Assembly (NCBI RefSeq): GCF_025143985.1
Contig: NZ_CP083564.1
Coordinates: 1,923,501-1,987,500, forward strand
DNA length: 64,000 nt
Direction of reading: 5' to 3'
DNA from: Sulfitobacter sp. W027
Lineage (GTDB): Bacteria > Pseudomonadota > Alphaproteobacteria > Rhodobacterales > Rhodobacteraceae
Positions 35,466-44,204 of the stretch are shown here, in pieces. Positions within the stretch are counted from its first letter, which is position 1; each line of letters opens with the position of its first letter. Below the pieces are notes generated by a model. The model was not told the DNA's origin. It was given only the letters and a program-made list of their open reading frames with translations, and ran no database searches. The position numbers were made by a program, and so were the translations under genes.

Positions 35466-35567
35466 ATGAAATCTCTGTGGGAGGACGATATGAAATTCCT
35501 ACGTTTATATTGCGCCGGAGTAGCCGCTTTAATGTCGCTCCTACTCTTGATCAGCCATGCGGCATGA
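35466..35567 (+). CDS. hydrophobic peptide with duplicated start region
   Basis: The open frame gives 33 aa, or 25 aa from the second ATG at 35490. The mature part, MKFLRLYCAGVAALMSLLLL, is one hydrophobic helix. The ribosome site plus start is tandemly duplicated: GTGGGAGG..GATATGAAAT occurs twice, 24 bp apart, in frame. This could be a membrane peptide or a type I toxin-like peptide. No homologue is recognised. Confidence 0.5.
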   Translation: MKSLWEDDMKFLRLYCAGVAALMSLLLLISHAA

Positions 35568-35641
35568 TCGCGGTTTAAGTTCAGTGGATGCATACATGGC
35601 TGCAACACTGACCGATACTGGATAGGCCGCGCAGTGCGCCA

Positions 35642-36010
35642 TCATCGCTCGATTGCTGCTTTGACCTGAGCGCCAAGTATAGTGGGCTTGAATGGCTTAT
35701 AGATAACTTCCTTGGCTCCCAAATCTATCAATTCGGATTTGGTGGCTTCCCATGTTCGGGCAGTAAGAAAAATTGCAGGCACGTCTGCAAGCTCCGGAAC
35801 TTCACGAAACCTCTTAAGCACCTGCGGACCGGACATTTCAGGCATCATGAAATCGAGCAAGAAAACATCCGGCCTATAGTCGCCAACTATGCGGAGTGCT
35901 TCCTCTCCTGAAGAGCAATCGACCACATCGAATTCACCATGGAGTTCTAACGAAAGCCTCACTAATTCACAAATGTCTAAGTCATTTTCGACAAGTAAGA
36001 GCTTAATCAT
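35642..36010 (-). CDS. single-domain response regulator (CheY-like)
   Basis: The 122-aa receiver domain has acidic pocket VEND, phospho-acceptor Asp53 (VFLLDFMMPEMSG), Thr83 (FLTART) and Lys105 (YKPF). All key residues are present and there is no output domain. AAAGGA precedes the start. No histidine kinase is encoded in the element, so it probably takes phosphate from a host kinase. Confidence 0.9.
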   Translation of the reverse strand: MIKLLLVENDLDICELVRLSLELHGEFDVVDCSSGEEALRIVGDYRPDVFLLDFMMPEMSGPQVLKRFREVPELADVPAIFLTARTWEATKSELIDLGAKEVIYKPFKPTILGAQVKAAIER

Positions 36011-36174
36011 ATCGTCCTTTCTGCTGTCCATTTTGGTAGCAAGGTTTCGCCGAAATGAATGCTATCTGGCGCTATCTTGCCAAGCGTTAAAACCACGCCG
36101 GAACTAAGGCAACCCATCGAAGTTCCAGCCTTACCCTGCCCGTAACCCATGGGCAGAATGAAGGAGGAACCACT

Positions 36175-36699
36175 ATGCCAATGACTATGAAAACTCTGAT
36201 GTCTGCACTGATGGCAACAACAGTTTCCACAGCAGCTTTCGCTCAATCCACCAGCACAGATGCAGGCGCTGGTGTTGGTGCTGACGTTAGTGCAGGAGCG
36301 AGTGCAGGTGCAGATGCGTCGACCAATGCATCTGGCAACAGCAACGCCGCAGCAGACAAAGGCAATTCCAAAGCTGCGAAGGGGAACTATGGACAGCTGA
36401 TCTCCGGCCTCCAGAGTTCCGAGGTATCTGCGGAAGTAGTGTCCGGCCTTGACGCGGAAGCTGACGCGACGATCACACTGCTATCTGATCTGAAAGGTGA
36501 AGCTGCGGAGAACGCAAGCGCTTTAGACAATGCTCTGAGTAAGCAGGAAGAAAGCATTGCTGACCTGCGCACGGAGATTGAGGCAAACGCAGAGTTGATG
36601 GCCGCGTTGGAGGCCGAAGGATATTCGGTTGATCAGGTGGTTGCAGTCAACTCCGCCAATTCTGGTGAAATCACCTTGGTGGTAGACGACAGCCAGTAA
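36175..36699 (+). CDS. secreted Ala-rich hypothetical protein
   Basis: The 174-aa protein has a signal peptide (MKTLMSALMATTVSTAAFAQ), then a low-complexity Ala/Gly/Asp region (about residues 25-65) and a helical C-half with the segment ALDNALSKQEESIADLRTEI. A strong AGGAGG precedes the ATG at 36175, just after a small 6-bp hairpin (36136-36156). Similar proteins occur in Rhodobacteraceae, but function is unknown. It is followed by a strong terminator. Confidence 0.8.
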   Translation: MPMTMKTLMSALMATTVSTAAFAQSTSTDAGAGVGADVSAGASAGADASTNASGNSNAAADKGNSKAAKGNYGQLISGLQSSEVSAEVVSGLDAEADATITLLSDLKGEAAENASALDNALSKQEESIADLRTEIEANAELMAALEAEGYSVDQVVAVNSANSGEITLVVDDSQ

Positions 36700-36734
36700 T
36701 GCAGCCATGTCACGTGTGACACCCTAGGCACCTT

Positions 36735-36767
36735 ACGCCACGCTGCATAATACAGCGTGGCGTTTTG
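36735..36767 (+). terminator. strong Rho-independent terminator
   Basis: A perfect 11-bp stem ACGCCACGCTG/CAGCGTGGCGT (36735-36745, 36753-36763) is followed by TTTGGTTT. It ends the secreted-protein transcript and faces the converging lipoprotein gene. Confidence 0.85.
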
Positions 36768-36848
36768 GTTTATTCCAGAGCCACCGCAGTCTCGGCACCA
36801 ATCAGATACGGTGCAATCCTGCTTTTCTTCGGCTCTGGCGGCCAAATG

Positions 36849-37439
36849 CTAGCAGCCGCCGTAATTTTTGTTGCCGCTTGCTGTAATAGTATAGGTGCCG
36901 CCACGCGGGCCTACGTAGCAACGCGAACTGCTCGTTCGGCGGGGCGTGGCGCGACGGATGGGGGCAAGCGCTTTGCTGTATAGGCGTGTGACAGCAGTTC
37001 CCCACTCACAAGCCAAACCATCGCCATCTCTGTCCAAGCGGTGCGGATCACTCGATGGTCCACCCACTGCCAGAAAAAACCTCTGTGCGTGCGCTCCATT
37101 CACAAAGTCGCTGCAATCTTTATCTGAGGCCAACGTAGCACCTTCGCCATCTGCTCTATTAAAGCTGGGCCGATTGTATTGGGCCACAGACTGCCCGCCG
37201 ACATGTGTGCGGTCGCAGTGGGCAACGTTGCGAGCGCCCAACTCCGCTTCAAGCATCATCTTAACCAGCGGAGTCGTGGCCGAAGAGGTGTAGGTCGCAC
37301 AAAGGCTACCAGTGCTTGAAGCTGAGAGTTGCTTTGAAAAGGCTAACGAATGCGCGACATCCTGTGGGCCTGTGTTAGTGTTCGCCGAGCACGCTGCCAA
37401 CGAGATTATCATAGCTGCTGCTAAATATGTTTTCGTCAA
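36849..37439 (-). CDS. Excalibur-domain lipoprotein
   Basis: The 196-aa protein has a lipobox (ISLAAC) after a short TTG-started signal preceded by GGGAGTGG. A central Excalibur calcium-binding domain (DKDCSDFVNGAHAQRFFLA, then LDRDGDGLACEW) is followed by a C-terminal YVGPRGGTYTITASGNKNYG tail with cysteines on either side. Excalibur is a DxDxDGxxCE calcium loop found in surface proteins. It is probably outer-membrane or periplasm anchored. The role in the island is unknown. Confidence 0.82.
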   Translation of the reverse strand: MTKTYLAAAMIISLAACSANTNTGPQDVAHSLAFSKQLSASSTGSLCATYTSSATTPLVKMMLEAELGARNVAHCDRTHVGGQSVAQYNRPSFNRADGEGATLASDKDCSDFVNGAHAQRFFLAVGGPSSDPHRLDRDGDGLACEWGTAVTRLYSKALAPIRRATPRRTSSSRCYVGPRGGTYTITASGNKNYGGC

Positions 37440-37578
37440 GATAACCACTCCCAAATAATTCGATCAAATATGCACGCACAAGTAGTGGCATCTTTCTCAT
37501 TATCTGGCACCAAAAAAGTTGCAGCCGGGTTGCAGCTTGAAAGCTTGCGATATCCAAGCATCAGGCAGGGCATCGGCC

Positions 37579-37875
37579 CTAAGACGTTTCGCAGATCACT
37601 TGGCCAAAGCTGTTCCTGCAAACCGTCTGACGCCGCTGCGGCGTTTGAAAGTCGGCAGGGTTTTGATAGTAGGGCTGAAATACAGGAGGCGGTATAGACG
37701 CGCGTCGTTGCATTTCTTGCTGGTAGGTTTTCTCCGCAAACGCGCATGCTTCGAGGTTACCGGCTTCACAAGATTCCAGAATCTTCTGCATGGCCGGGCT
37801 TGGCCTAAGCGGTTGCGGCTGGGGCATATCGCATCCCGCAAGGCCAATCAGCAATATTGGCACGAACCTTATCAT
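37579..37875 (-). CDS. small lipoprotein
   Basis: The 98-aa protein starts MIRFVPILLIGLAGCDMPQP with a clear lipobox (LAGC) and a perfect AAGGAG site 7 nt before the ATG. The body is Pro/Gln-rich with four later cysteines. Function unknown. Confidence 0.75.
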   Translation of the reverse strand: MIRFVPILLIGLAGCDMPQPQPLRPSPAMQKILESCEAGNLEACAFAEKTYQQEMQRRASIPPPVFQPYYQNPADFQTPQRRQTVCRNSFGQVICETS

Positions 37876-37997
37876 CAAAAATCTCCTTAAATGAATTGAT
37901 AGCGAAAACCGGTCACTCGGCAAGTCGGGGATCGGAAAGCATCTACCCCCTAGGCTAAGCGGCGTGTAGGTTTGGTCGAAAATCGGAGTTAAGTACA

Positions 37998-38807
37998 TTG
38001 AACTGGATCAAGACAAATTGGGAGCGCGGGCTGCTCTATCTAGCATCACTTCTGTTCCTAGTATTCAGTGTCAAATTTCTGGTCAGCTCAGACGTAACAG
38101 GAGCAACCGCCGCCTTCGTGATGTTCTTTCTCTGCCTTATCTACGCCAACGTATCTAGGTTCAAAAGGTTCAAAGGCTTTGGCGTTGAGGCCGAGCTTTG
38201 GGAAGATAAACAGAAAGAGGCAGCAAGTCTGATCGACCGCCTGACGAGCATAGTCCAAGTTTATACTCGAGAGATAGTACTAGCTAGGGTGATGGCTGGA
38301 AGATTCGGCGGTGGTGCTGAATGGCCTAATCGGTGGGCACTTTACGAGGAGTTAGTGGACCAGCATGATACGCTAGGCCAAACAATTGACTTCCTACCTC
38401 TGAAAGAAAGAATTTACAGGGTGATGGTATTTGATGCCGTCCAGTATTTGTCGGAAGACATACGGAAGGCTATCGGGAGTGCATATTCGAAAGCACGTGA
38501 GATGCTGTCAGCAGAGTCGGGAAACCCGACGGAAGATCCAGCAGGTCTTGCAAGGAGGCGCACTGCACTAAAGAAAATTGACGTGGAAATGCCTGACCTT
38601 TTTGAAGTTTCGGAGGAAAGGAATGTAGCCCGATACGTTTTAGGTCTAGCCGATCACGTGACGGAGATTCTCCAAGCAGAGTTCGGAATTTCCGTGGAAC
38701 TACCAGTTGAAGACATGGCACGCCTGCGTAAAATCGATGAACTTTTCGAAAAAGGTGACTTCCACCCAAACGCAGAACTTATGCGATGGGCGGATCACTT
38801 AGTATAG
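37998..38807 (+). CDS. two-TM hypothetical protein with cytoplasmic helical domain
   Basis: The 269-aa protein has two N-terminal membrane segments (LLYLASLLFLVFSVKFLV and AAFVMFFLCLIYANV) and a long soluble, largely helical region. The start is a TTG at 37998 preceded by GGAG. Base composition is clearly more AT-rich than the core. It may be cargo. No domain was recognised. Confidence 0.72.
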   Translation: MNWIKTNWERGLLYLASLLFLVFSVKFLVSSDVTGATAAFVMFFLCLIYANVSRFKRFKGFGVEAELWEDKQKEAASLIDRLTSIVQVYTREIVLARVMAGRFGGGAEWPNRWALYEELVDQHDTLGQTIDFLPLKERIYRVMVFDAVQYLSEDIRKAIGSAYSKAREMLSAESGNPTEDPAGLARRRTALKKIDVEMPDLFEVSEERNVARYVLGLADHVTEILQAEFGISVELPVEDMARLRKIDELFEKGDFHPNAELMRWADHLV

Positions 38808-38823
38808 CTTCCCATTAATATAG

Positions 38824-41391
38824 TTAGTCGCCCTCTCCACCTTCAGAGTCCACCGCAGCGCCTGCACCAATCAAGTAAGGCGCAAGCCTGCTTTTCTTCG
38901 GCCCCGACAGCCGAATGCTCGCAGGCGTACGCAGCAACTCCTTGAACAAGTCTGGGTCCTCTACCGCATCCAGCAGCAGTTGCCTTGCCCTGTCGTTTGT
39001 CAGATTGCGGAGGGCCTTTCGGGCACGCTCTGTGAAGATGTTGGCGGTCTGGATGCTGCCCCCCATGGACCCGCCACCCATGCTGCCGCCATGCCGTGCT
39101 GCGGCAATTCTGACGACCATCTCGACCATCTTGTTCGCGGGGCTGTCCATCACATTCCCCACGTCTGCGGCAGGCTTCGCGTCAACTTTCGCCAATTGAA
39201 CGGCGATCCTGCGCAGGCGCGCAACTTCTCCGCTATCGAACACCTGCGCCATAGCAGACTGCATTTGCTTGTCCTGCATCAGCGCCAGCAGCCCCTTGCC
39301 GGACAACGCACCATCCTTCGAGGTCGCACCGCCAATCAGGTGATCAGAAAAAGCAGCCTTAACGCCTGCCAAAGCCTTCCCAGTCGGGTCCTTGCGGGCG
39401 GTGGATACGACCGCTCGGGCCTGCTTCGCCGGATTGTCCGCACCGATGATCGATAGGACCGCTTTGCCATCCCTAGTCCCCGCAAACTGAGCCGCTGCGC
39501 TCTTGTCAGCCAGCTTGATCCAGGCTTCGGCCCGCGCCGCAAACGCAGATGCACTATCGCTGCTCTGCAAAGCCTTCGCAAATTCGCCCCGCAGTTCGGG
39601 ATAGCGCCCCATAAGTTCGCTGTTGTTGCGCATCCACTCCCGCGCCCGCTTCGGCGTATAGGTGCCGCTGGCGTCTCGCATGGTAGCCGCAAACCGCCCC
39701 TTGAGGAAGTCACCGATAGCCGCGCCGCCCTCGGGTGCCGCCTTTTCCAAATCCTCGGCGGAAACCTTCGCTACAGCGCCGCCACGTCCCACCGTGCGCC
39801 CCAAAGCTGTTTCAGGTGCTATGGTGCCGTCCCCGTCAATCGTGCGGTTCAAGACTTTGCCGACTGTCCCTTGATCAAAGGTCTCATGAAGAGCACGGCT
39901 GTAGGCGCGGGCCGCGTTGATCTTGCGGCCAATATCCGTTGCCCCATCGACTGCCCCTAGGTCTTTCAAGATGGCCTCTGCGACCTCATTGGCGATGCGG
40001 GCACGGTTCTTGTTCTGATCGGTCCCCGCCATTGCTGAACGAGCCACCTGTCGCAGCTTAGAATAGGCTCCGTGCATGTCGTTGACGGTCGCCCCCTCGG
40101 CATAGACATCGGCGCTCAGAATATCGCTGACGGCTTTGGGGATATCCTCCCGCTGCGCATAGGGAATGCTGTCGGTAACCTTCTGGGCGGCAGCGCGGGC
40201 ATTGTCGGTGCTCACCTTCGCCCCTCGGGGAACAGCGCCCCACAATGCGCCTTCACGCTTCAACGCGACATCAAGCTGACCTTGGATAGCATCGACTACC
40301 CGTATTGAGTTCTCCGTCTCGGTGGCATTGGGCGTTGTGCCTGCCTCAGTCGCGCCAGCTTTTGCCTTGACCCAGATAGCTTGCGCGTTCAGACTTTTCC
40401 GGAACCCATCAAGCCTGCGTTCAAAGTAGCCTGTCGCGTCCTGCACATCGCCGGTGGTGGCATCGATAGCGGTTGCCGCCTTTTGCCGTGATGCGGCTTT
40501 GTTGGCTTCCAAGGCCTCGCGCAGAAGCGGGTTTTCACGCATCGCCTGCGCTTCAAGCCCCAGAAGGTTAGGATCGCCCGTCTGCTGCGCGGGCGTAAGC
40601 CCTAGGTCGTTGTCAGCCTCAATCCGGCGCCCTAGCTCTGCCGCGCGCTCCTCGCCCCCTACGAGGCCTCTCAGGCGTTCTGCGGCCACTTCCTCGGCTC
40701 CCTGTTGGGTCATAGGCAACACGCCTCGCTTGACCTCCTGAGCCGTTCTGCGGGCAAGTGCTGCGCCGGGGGCTTTGGAAGCGACACGACCAGCGCCACG
40801 CGCGGTGGCCCCAAGGGCAGGCAAGGCAACAGCAGGGGCGGCAATTTCCGCAGTCTGCTGCGCCCATTCAGGCGCGCCTGCTTGTTCAAGCAACTCGCCC
40901 GACCCTCGACCTGTGCCAGCGGCGAGCATTTCAGTGGCTGCGCCCCCTGTCGTCGCTGCCTGAGGGGCAAGCCGTTGGGCAATGGCCCCGACCATACCGG
41001 GGGCACGCTGCGCCAGTTGCAGACCTTTGGCAGCGGGAACCATCCCGGCAGCACCTGTTCCGGCGCCCCGCCAGAAGTTGTCAGCAAACCCCTCCGCTTC
41101 GCCTTGGGCCACCTCAACGCCACTTGCCTCCATGGCACCGCGCAATCCATCCTTGGCCGACCCGGTGGAAAAGCCAAATTCGTCGCCATCAAACGGGTTG
41201 ATCAGATCCACTAGCCCGCCCACGCCATCGGCAATGCCCCGGTTCACTTGAGACATGATCGGATGCTGCGCGCCCTTCACGCCAAGGCTGGACGCAATTT
41301 CTTCAATCGTTGCCTCTTGCTGCTCCGGCGACAGTCTCAGAAAGCTATCGTCAACTTTGACCTTGCGGCCTTCAATGTTCAGAGTTGCCAT
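38824..41391 (-). CDS. large phage virion/ejection-like protein
   Basis: The 855-aa protein begins MATLNIEGRKVKVDDSFLRL. This opening, followed by LSPEQQEATIEEIASSLG, is common to phage internal or injected virion proteins. Next come Gly/Ala-rich hydrophobic stretches (GAGTGAAGMVPAAKG, near 110-200) and a long helical body. A basic/Gly-rich segment with GGSMGGGSMGG lies near residue 770. It starts at the TAATG overlap with the preceding gene. No enzymatic domain was recognised. A DNA-ejection role is inferred from architecture. Confidence 0.72.
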   Translation of the reverse strand: MATLNIEGRKVKVDDSFLRLSPEQQEATIEEIASSLGVKGAQHPIMSQVNRGIADGVGGLVDLINPFDGDEFGFSTGSAKDGLRGAMEASGVEVAQGEAEGFADNFWRGAGTGAAGMVPAAKGLQLAQRAPGMVGAIAQRLAPQAATTGGAATEMLAAGTGRGSGELLEQAGAPEWAQQTAEIAAPAVALPALGATARGAGRVASKAPGAALARRTAQEVKRGVLPMTQQGAEEVAAERLRGLVGGEERAAELGRRIEADNDLGLTPAQQTGDPNLLGLEAQAMRENPLLREALEANKAASRQKAATAIDATTGDVQDATGYFERRLDGFRKSLNAQAIWVKAKAGATEAGTTPNATETENSIRVVDAIQGQLDVALKREGALWGAVPRGAKVSTDNARAAAQKVTDSIPYAQREDIPKAVSDILSADVYAEGATVNDMHGAYSKLRQVARSAMAGTDQNKNRARIANEVAEAILKDLGAVDGATDIGRKINAARAYSRALHETFDQGTVGKVLNRTIDGDGTIAPETALGRTVGRGGAVAKVSAEDLEKAAPEGGAAIGDFLKGRFAATMRDASGTYTPKRAREWMRNNSELMGRYPELRGEFAKALQSSDSASAFAARAEAWIKLADKSAAAQFAGTRDGKAVLSIIGADNPAKQARAVVSTARKDPTGKALAGVKAAFSDHLIGGATSKDGALSGKGLLALMQDKQMQSAMAQVFDSGEVARLRRIAVQLAKVDAKPAADVGNVMDSPANKMVEMVVRIAAARHGGSMGGGSMGGSIQTANIFTERARKALRNLTNDRARQLLLDAVEDPDLFKELLRTPASIRLSGPKKSRLAPYLIGAGAAVDSEGGEGD

Positions 41392-42728
41392 TATTCAACG
41401 CTCCATTTGATGCCGCTTTTGGTCTGCCCTTCGCCCGCGCCAGCATGGCCGCCGAGAGCACTGCCAAGGTCGATGTAGTCTTGGTAGAGCGGCAACAGGT
41501 CGTTCAAGGCCGCTTGCGCTTCGGCTATCTGCGTCTTGCTGTACTTGCCTTGGCTGCTGGCAACCTCGTGGGCAGAGGCAATCGCCCGCTCGATTTCGCG
41601 CTTCATGTCGGCAACTTTGTTTGCCGCTCTGCCGGGGCCAGTCGTAAAGTCACCGGGCCGCACGGTCATGTTGTCGATCATCTCGCGGGTGAGGTTGGAA
41701 GGACGCCCCGGCCACTGCGCTGAAAGCCCCTGCACGGTTCGTGTAGCAAGGCTGTCCATTGCAGTCTGCGCGCGGTCAATGTCCGGTGCCGCCTGACCAA
41801 GGCCCACGCTGTCGAGAATGGTGTTTGCGAGGGATGCCGCAACGCCGGGTAAACCAACCGCGCCACGAGGGTTCGTGCCTTCGAATGAATTGGTGCGCTC
41901 TGGCAACCCACCCGGCGGAGGCGTGGGTTCTGCCTGCTGCGGTGTGACCACCTGATTTGTCGCAAGGTCTGTGACGACAACCGAGCCGTCGAGCGGGTGG
42001 CGGGAGACGTTCAAGACGCCGTCCACAATCCCGACAGCGGTGCGCCGGTCAACGCCATACTCAGAGATGATACGCTCAATCTTCTGCTCTGCGGCGGACG
42101 TCTTTGGATTCGCCTCAAAGTTCGGAATGTCCTGTGCCCCGGCCAACGGGTCAAGTTCATTGATTGCCTGCCCGCTGTCGGTCACTTTCCACTTCGGCGC
42201 GGGCGGTTTGCTAAACTGGCCTGCCGCAGAAAGCCCCTCAAGCGCTCCCTCCACTTGCGCGGCAAGATAGGGGAACTCAGCCAGCGGCACAGGCTCAACG
42301 CCATACCCCTGCAAGATACGGTCAAGCCCCGCTTGGTCCCCCGCTTCAAACGCAGAACCCGCAGCCATAAGCCCCTGACGCATTTTTTGGGCCTGCTCTG
42401 CCTTGGTGCGGTCGTCTTGCGTCTGTGCCCACTTCGCCGACTCTCGTGCGGCAGACTGTTTGCGGAGACTTAGCTCCTCCTCGTTGATCCGCATGTTCTG
42501 ACGGGCGGACTGTACGCCAAGGGCGGCTTTGGGGTCGAACCCGGCTAGGGCGTTAAGCGCATTCTGATCGCCTGCGGCAATCTGCGGTCCTTGCTCCTGA
42601 TAGAGGCTGTTGAGCGCGTTGGTGCGCTGAAACTCGTTCTTCTGCTGTGCGGCTTCATTAGAGCGCGCAAGCACGTTCACGAAGTCGGGCTGAGTTCCGG
42701 CGAGGATGATACGGGGGTCCAGTGACAT
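41391..42728 (-). CDS. phage virion-associated-like protein
   Basis: The 445-aa, mostly helical protein begins MSLDPRIILAGTQPDFVNVL and has a Gln/Ala-rich coiled N-half. A central Pro-rich linker (EPTPPPGGLPERT) precedes a helical C-half. It is coupled to the following 855-aa gene (TAATG). This pairing and layout resemble the internal/ejection protein genes of short-tailed phages. No specific family is named. Confidence 0.7.
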   Translation of the reverse strand: MSLDPRIILAGTQPDFVNVLARSNEAAQQKNEFQRTNALNSLYQEQGPQIAAGDQNALNALAGFDPKAALGVQSARQNMRINEEELSLRKQSAARESAKWAQTQDDRTKAEQAQKMRQGLMAAGSAFEAGDQAGLDRILQGYGVEPVPLAEFPYLAAQVEGALEGLSAAGQFSKPPAPKWKVTDSGQAINELDPLAGAQDIPNFEANPKTSAAEQKIERIISEYGVDRRTAVGIVDGVLNVSRHPLDGSVVVTDLATNQVVTPQQAEPTPPPGGLPERTNSFEGTNPRGAVGLPGVAASLANTILDSVGLGQAAPDIDRAQTAMDSLATRTVQGLSAQWPGRPSNLTREMIDNMTVRPGDFTTGPGRAANKVADMKREIERAIASAHEVASSQGKYSKTQIAEAQAALNDLLPLYQDYIDLGSALGGHAGAGEGQTKSGIKWSVE

Positions 42729-42737
42729 GCTTGTTTC

Positions 42738-42869
42738 CTACTGGTTGCGCTCGGGGGCGTTGTGGGTTGGGCGCGGCAAGGCTGGGAGAGGCCAAGCCAT
42801 GATCTCGCGCATGATGTCGCCCATCGTCTTTTCCGTGTTCTGGGCGGGTTCTTTTACGGGGTCATTCAT
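42738..42869 (-). CDS. small phage-module protein, 43 aa
   Basis: The 43-aa protein MNDPVKEPAQNTEKTMGDIM... has an excellent AAAGGAG site 8 nt before the ATG and ends 9 nt before the start of the 445-aa gene. The Pro-rich C-terminus lacks a membrane segment. Function unknown. Confidence 0.65.
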   Translation of the reverse strand: MNDPVKEPAQNTEKTMGDIMREIMAWPLPALPRPTHNAPERNQ

Positions 42870-42895
42870 GGCGCGCGCTCCTTTGGTTGATGGTA

Positions 42896-43150
42896 TCATA
42901 TTACCTCACTACGGTCACGTGCTTTACGGTCCCGCGTGCTCCAAATCTGATCAGCTCGGGCTTCAAATTCCTCTCGGGTTTCGCCCTCATCCCGCCAAAT
43001 TTGGGGAATGCCTGTGCCGAGAAAAGTTGCATAACCCATGCCATAGCCCTCGCCCTCAACAGGGCTGACGAAATGTACAACAACCGGGCCTATTTCTTCA
43101 GCGCCGGGGTGATGGCCCTCAAGACGAGCGATACGGTTCTTAATTCCCAT
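42896..43150 (-). CDS. small hypothetical phage-module protein
   Basis: The 84-aa protein starts MGIKNRIARLEGHHPGAEEI from the ATG at 43150, preceded by AAAGGA. A short basic N-terminal helix ending RLE is followed by a beta-like strand (VVVHFVSP). The next two genes upstream share this layout. Function unknown. Confidence 0.65.
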   Translation of the reverse strand: MGIKNRIARLEGHHPGAEEIGPVVVHFVSPVEGEGYGMGYATFLGTGIPQIWRDEGETREEFEARADQIWSTRDRKARDRSEVI

Positions 43151-43192
43151 TGCGGCGTATCCTTTACAGATGCTCAAATCTCGATAAGAGGT

Positions 43193-43480
43193 TCATGCCT
43201 GCCCCTCCCGCATTGCTACGCCGATCCTGCTGCTGTGTTTGGCAACGTGCTTGGATAAGGCCTCTAGGCTGCCCGCGAACAGAAGGCGTTCAGCGGTGAT
43301 GTTCTGATCCCGTGTTAGACTGACCTCCCATGTGGAGGGCAGCGCCGAGGTCTGCCGAAGTCTGGCGATGCCTGCCTGTACATCGTCCTCGTCCCAAGCC
43401 TCTGGAACAACAGCGATGATGGTCTTGCGCGGCGCTCCGAAGGCCGTTTCAAGACGCTGCACTCTGCTTTCTCGTATCAT
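43193..43480 (-). CDS. small hypothetical phage-module protein
   Basis: The 95-aa protein starts MIRESRVQRLETAFGAPRKT. It again has a short N-terminal helix with VQRLE, then strand TIIAVVPEAW. GAGGA lies about 10 nt upstream of the ATG. It lies 2 nt after the preceding stop. Function unknown. Confidence 0.65.
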   Translation of the reverse strand: MIRESRVQRLETAFGAPRKTIIAVVPEAWDEDDVQAGIARLRQTSALPSTWEVSLTRDQNITAERLLFAGSLEALSKHVAKHSSRIGVAMREGQA

Positions 43481-43482
43481 GG

Positions 43483-43761
43483 TCAAAGGTCCTCTGCGCC
43501 GGGGGCCAATATGATGGCCTTGGGATATTCAGCCCGCGCCAGCGCCATGCCTTCGGCCTCTGCTCTGCGGGCAAACGCGTCTGTGTCTTCATCGTGGGTG
43601 CGGGTGATTTCGAAGACAAAGCCATCGCAGTGGAAGGCGGCTGTCTGACTGCCCTCCTGAGCGGTGTCGCCGCAGATGTCGAAGGTCAGTGATGTTAGTC
43701 GCACTTCAAAGCGTTGATTGCCGCGCTCAAGTTCCCGAAGTCTGTGTTTCGTGCTGCTCAT
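43483..43761 (-). CDS. small hypothetical phage-module protein
   Basis: The 92-aa protein starts MSSTKHRLRELERGNQRFEV. Its N-terminal helix has the form RLRELE, like the two genes after it. It overlaps the DUF5681 gene by 4 nt. Function unknown. Confidence 0.68.
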   Translation of the reverse strand: MSSTKHRLRELERGNQRFEVRLTSLTFDICGDTAQEGSQTAAFHCDGFVFEITRTHDEDTDAFARRAEAEGMALARAEYPKAIILAPGAEDL

Positions 43762-44204
43762 TTGCTTGCCTCCAATGCCGTGATCCGGCGTTCAATCTCT
43801 GTGGTTTCCAAGGTGCGGCGGAACTGCTCAACCACGGCCATGACGGTCGCTGCCTCCAGCGGGGTCACGTCTCCGTCAGCAATTGCTTTGAGAATGGCCC
43901 TTGCCGCCTTGGCGGCGTCCTCTGCCGTTTCAATTTCCGGCAGGGCAAAGGATACTGGCGCATCCTTGCGGGCGGGTGCGATACGGTCGAGGCACAGGCG
44001 CAGAGCGGTGACATCGCCTTCCAGAGCCTTGTCTATGGCTGCCTGCGTCAAAGCCTCCTGCTGGCCCTCTAGCATCGCCTCAATGGCCTGCGTGGCCCTG
44101 TGGCGTGATCCTTTGGGCTTGCCGGGGTTGCCGGGGGCGAAGGTGCCGTCAGCGTTCCGGCCTTCCGTTTTCGCGCCGCTGTTTCGGTCGTTCTTTTTGC
44201 TCAT
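43758..44204 (-). CDS. DUF5681-domain protein
   Basis: The 148-aa protein has the N-terminal signature GRNADGTFAPGNPGKPKGSR of DUF5681 and a helical C-half. This family often sits next to terminase genes in prophages and islands and may bind DNA through the basic glycine-rich segment. Here no large terminase gene follows. It is first in the leftward phage-module operon. Confidence 0.82.
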   Translation of the reverse strand: MSKKNDRNSGAKTEGRNADGTFAPGNPGKPKGSRHRATQAIEAMLEGQQEALTQAAIDKALEGDVTALRLCLDRIAPARKDAPVSFALPEIETAEDAAKAARAILKAIADGDVTPLEAATVMAVVEQFRRTLETTEIERRITALEASK

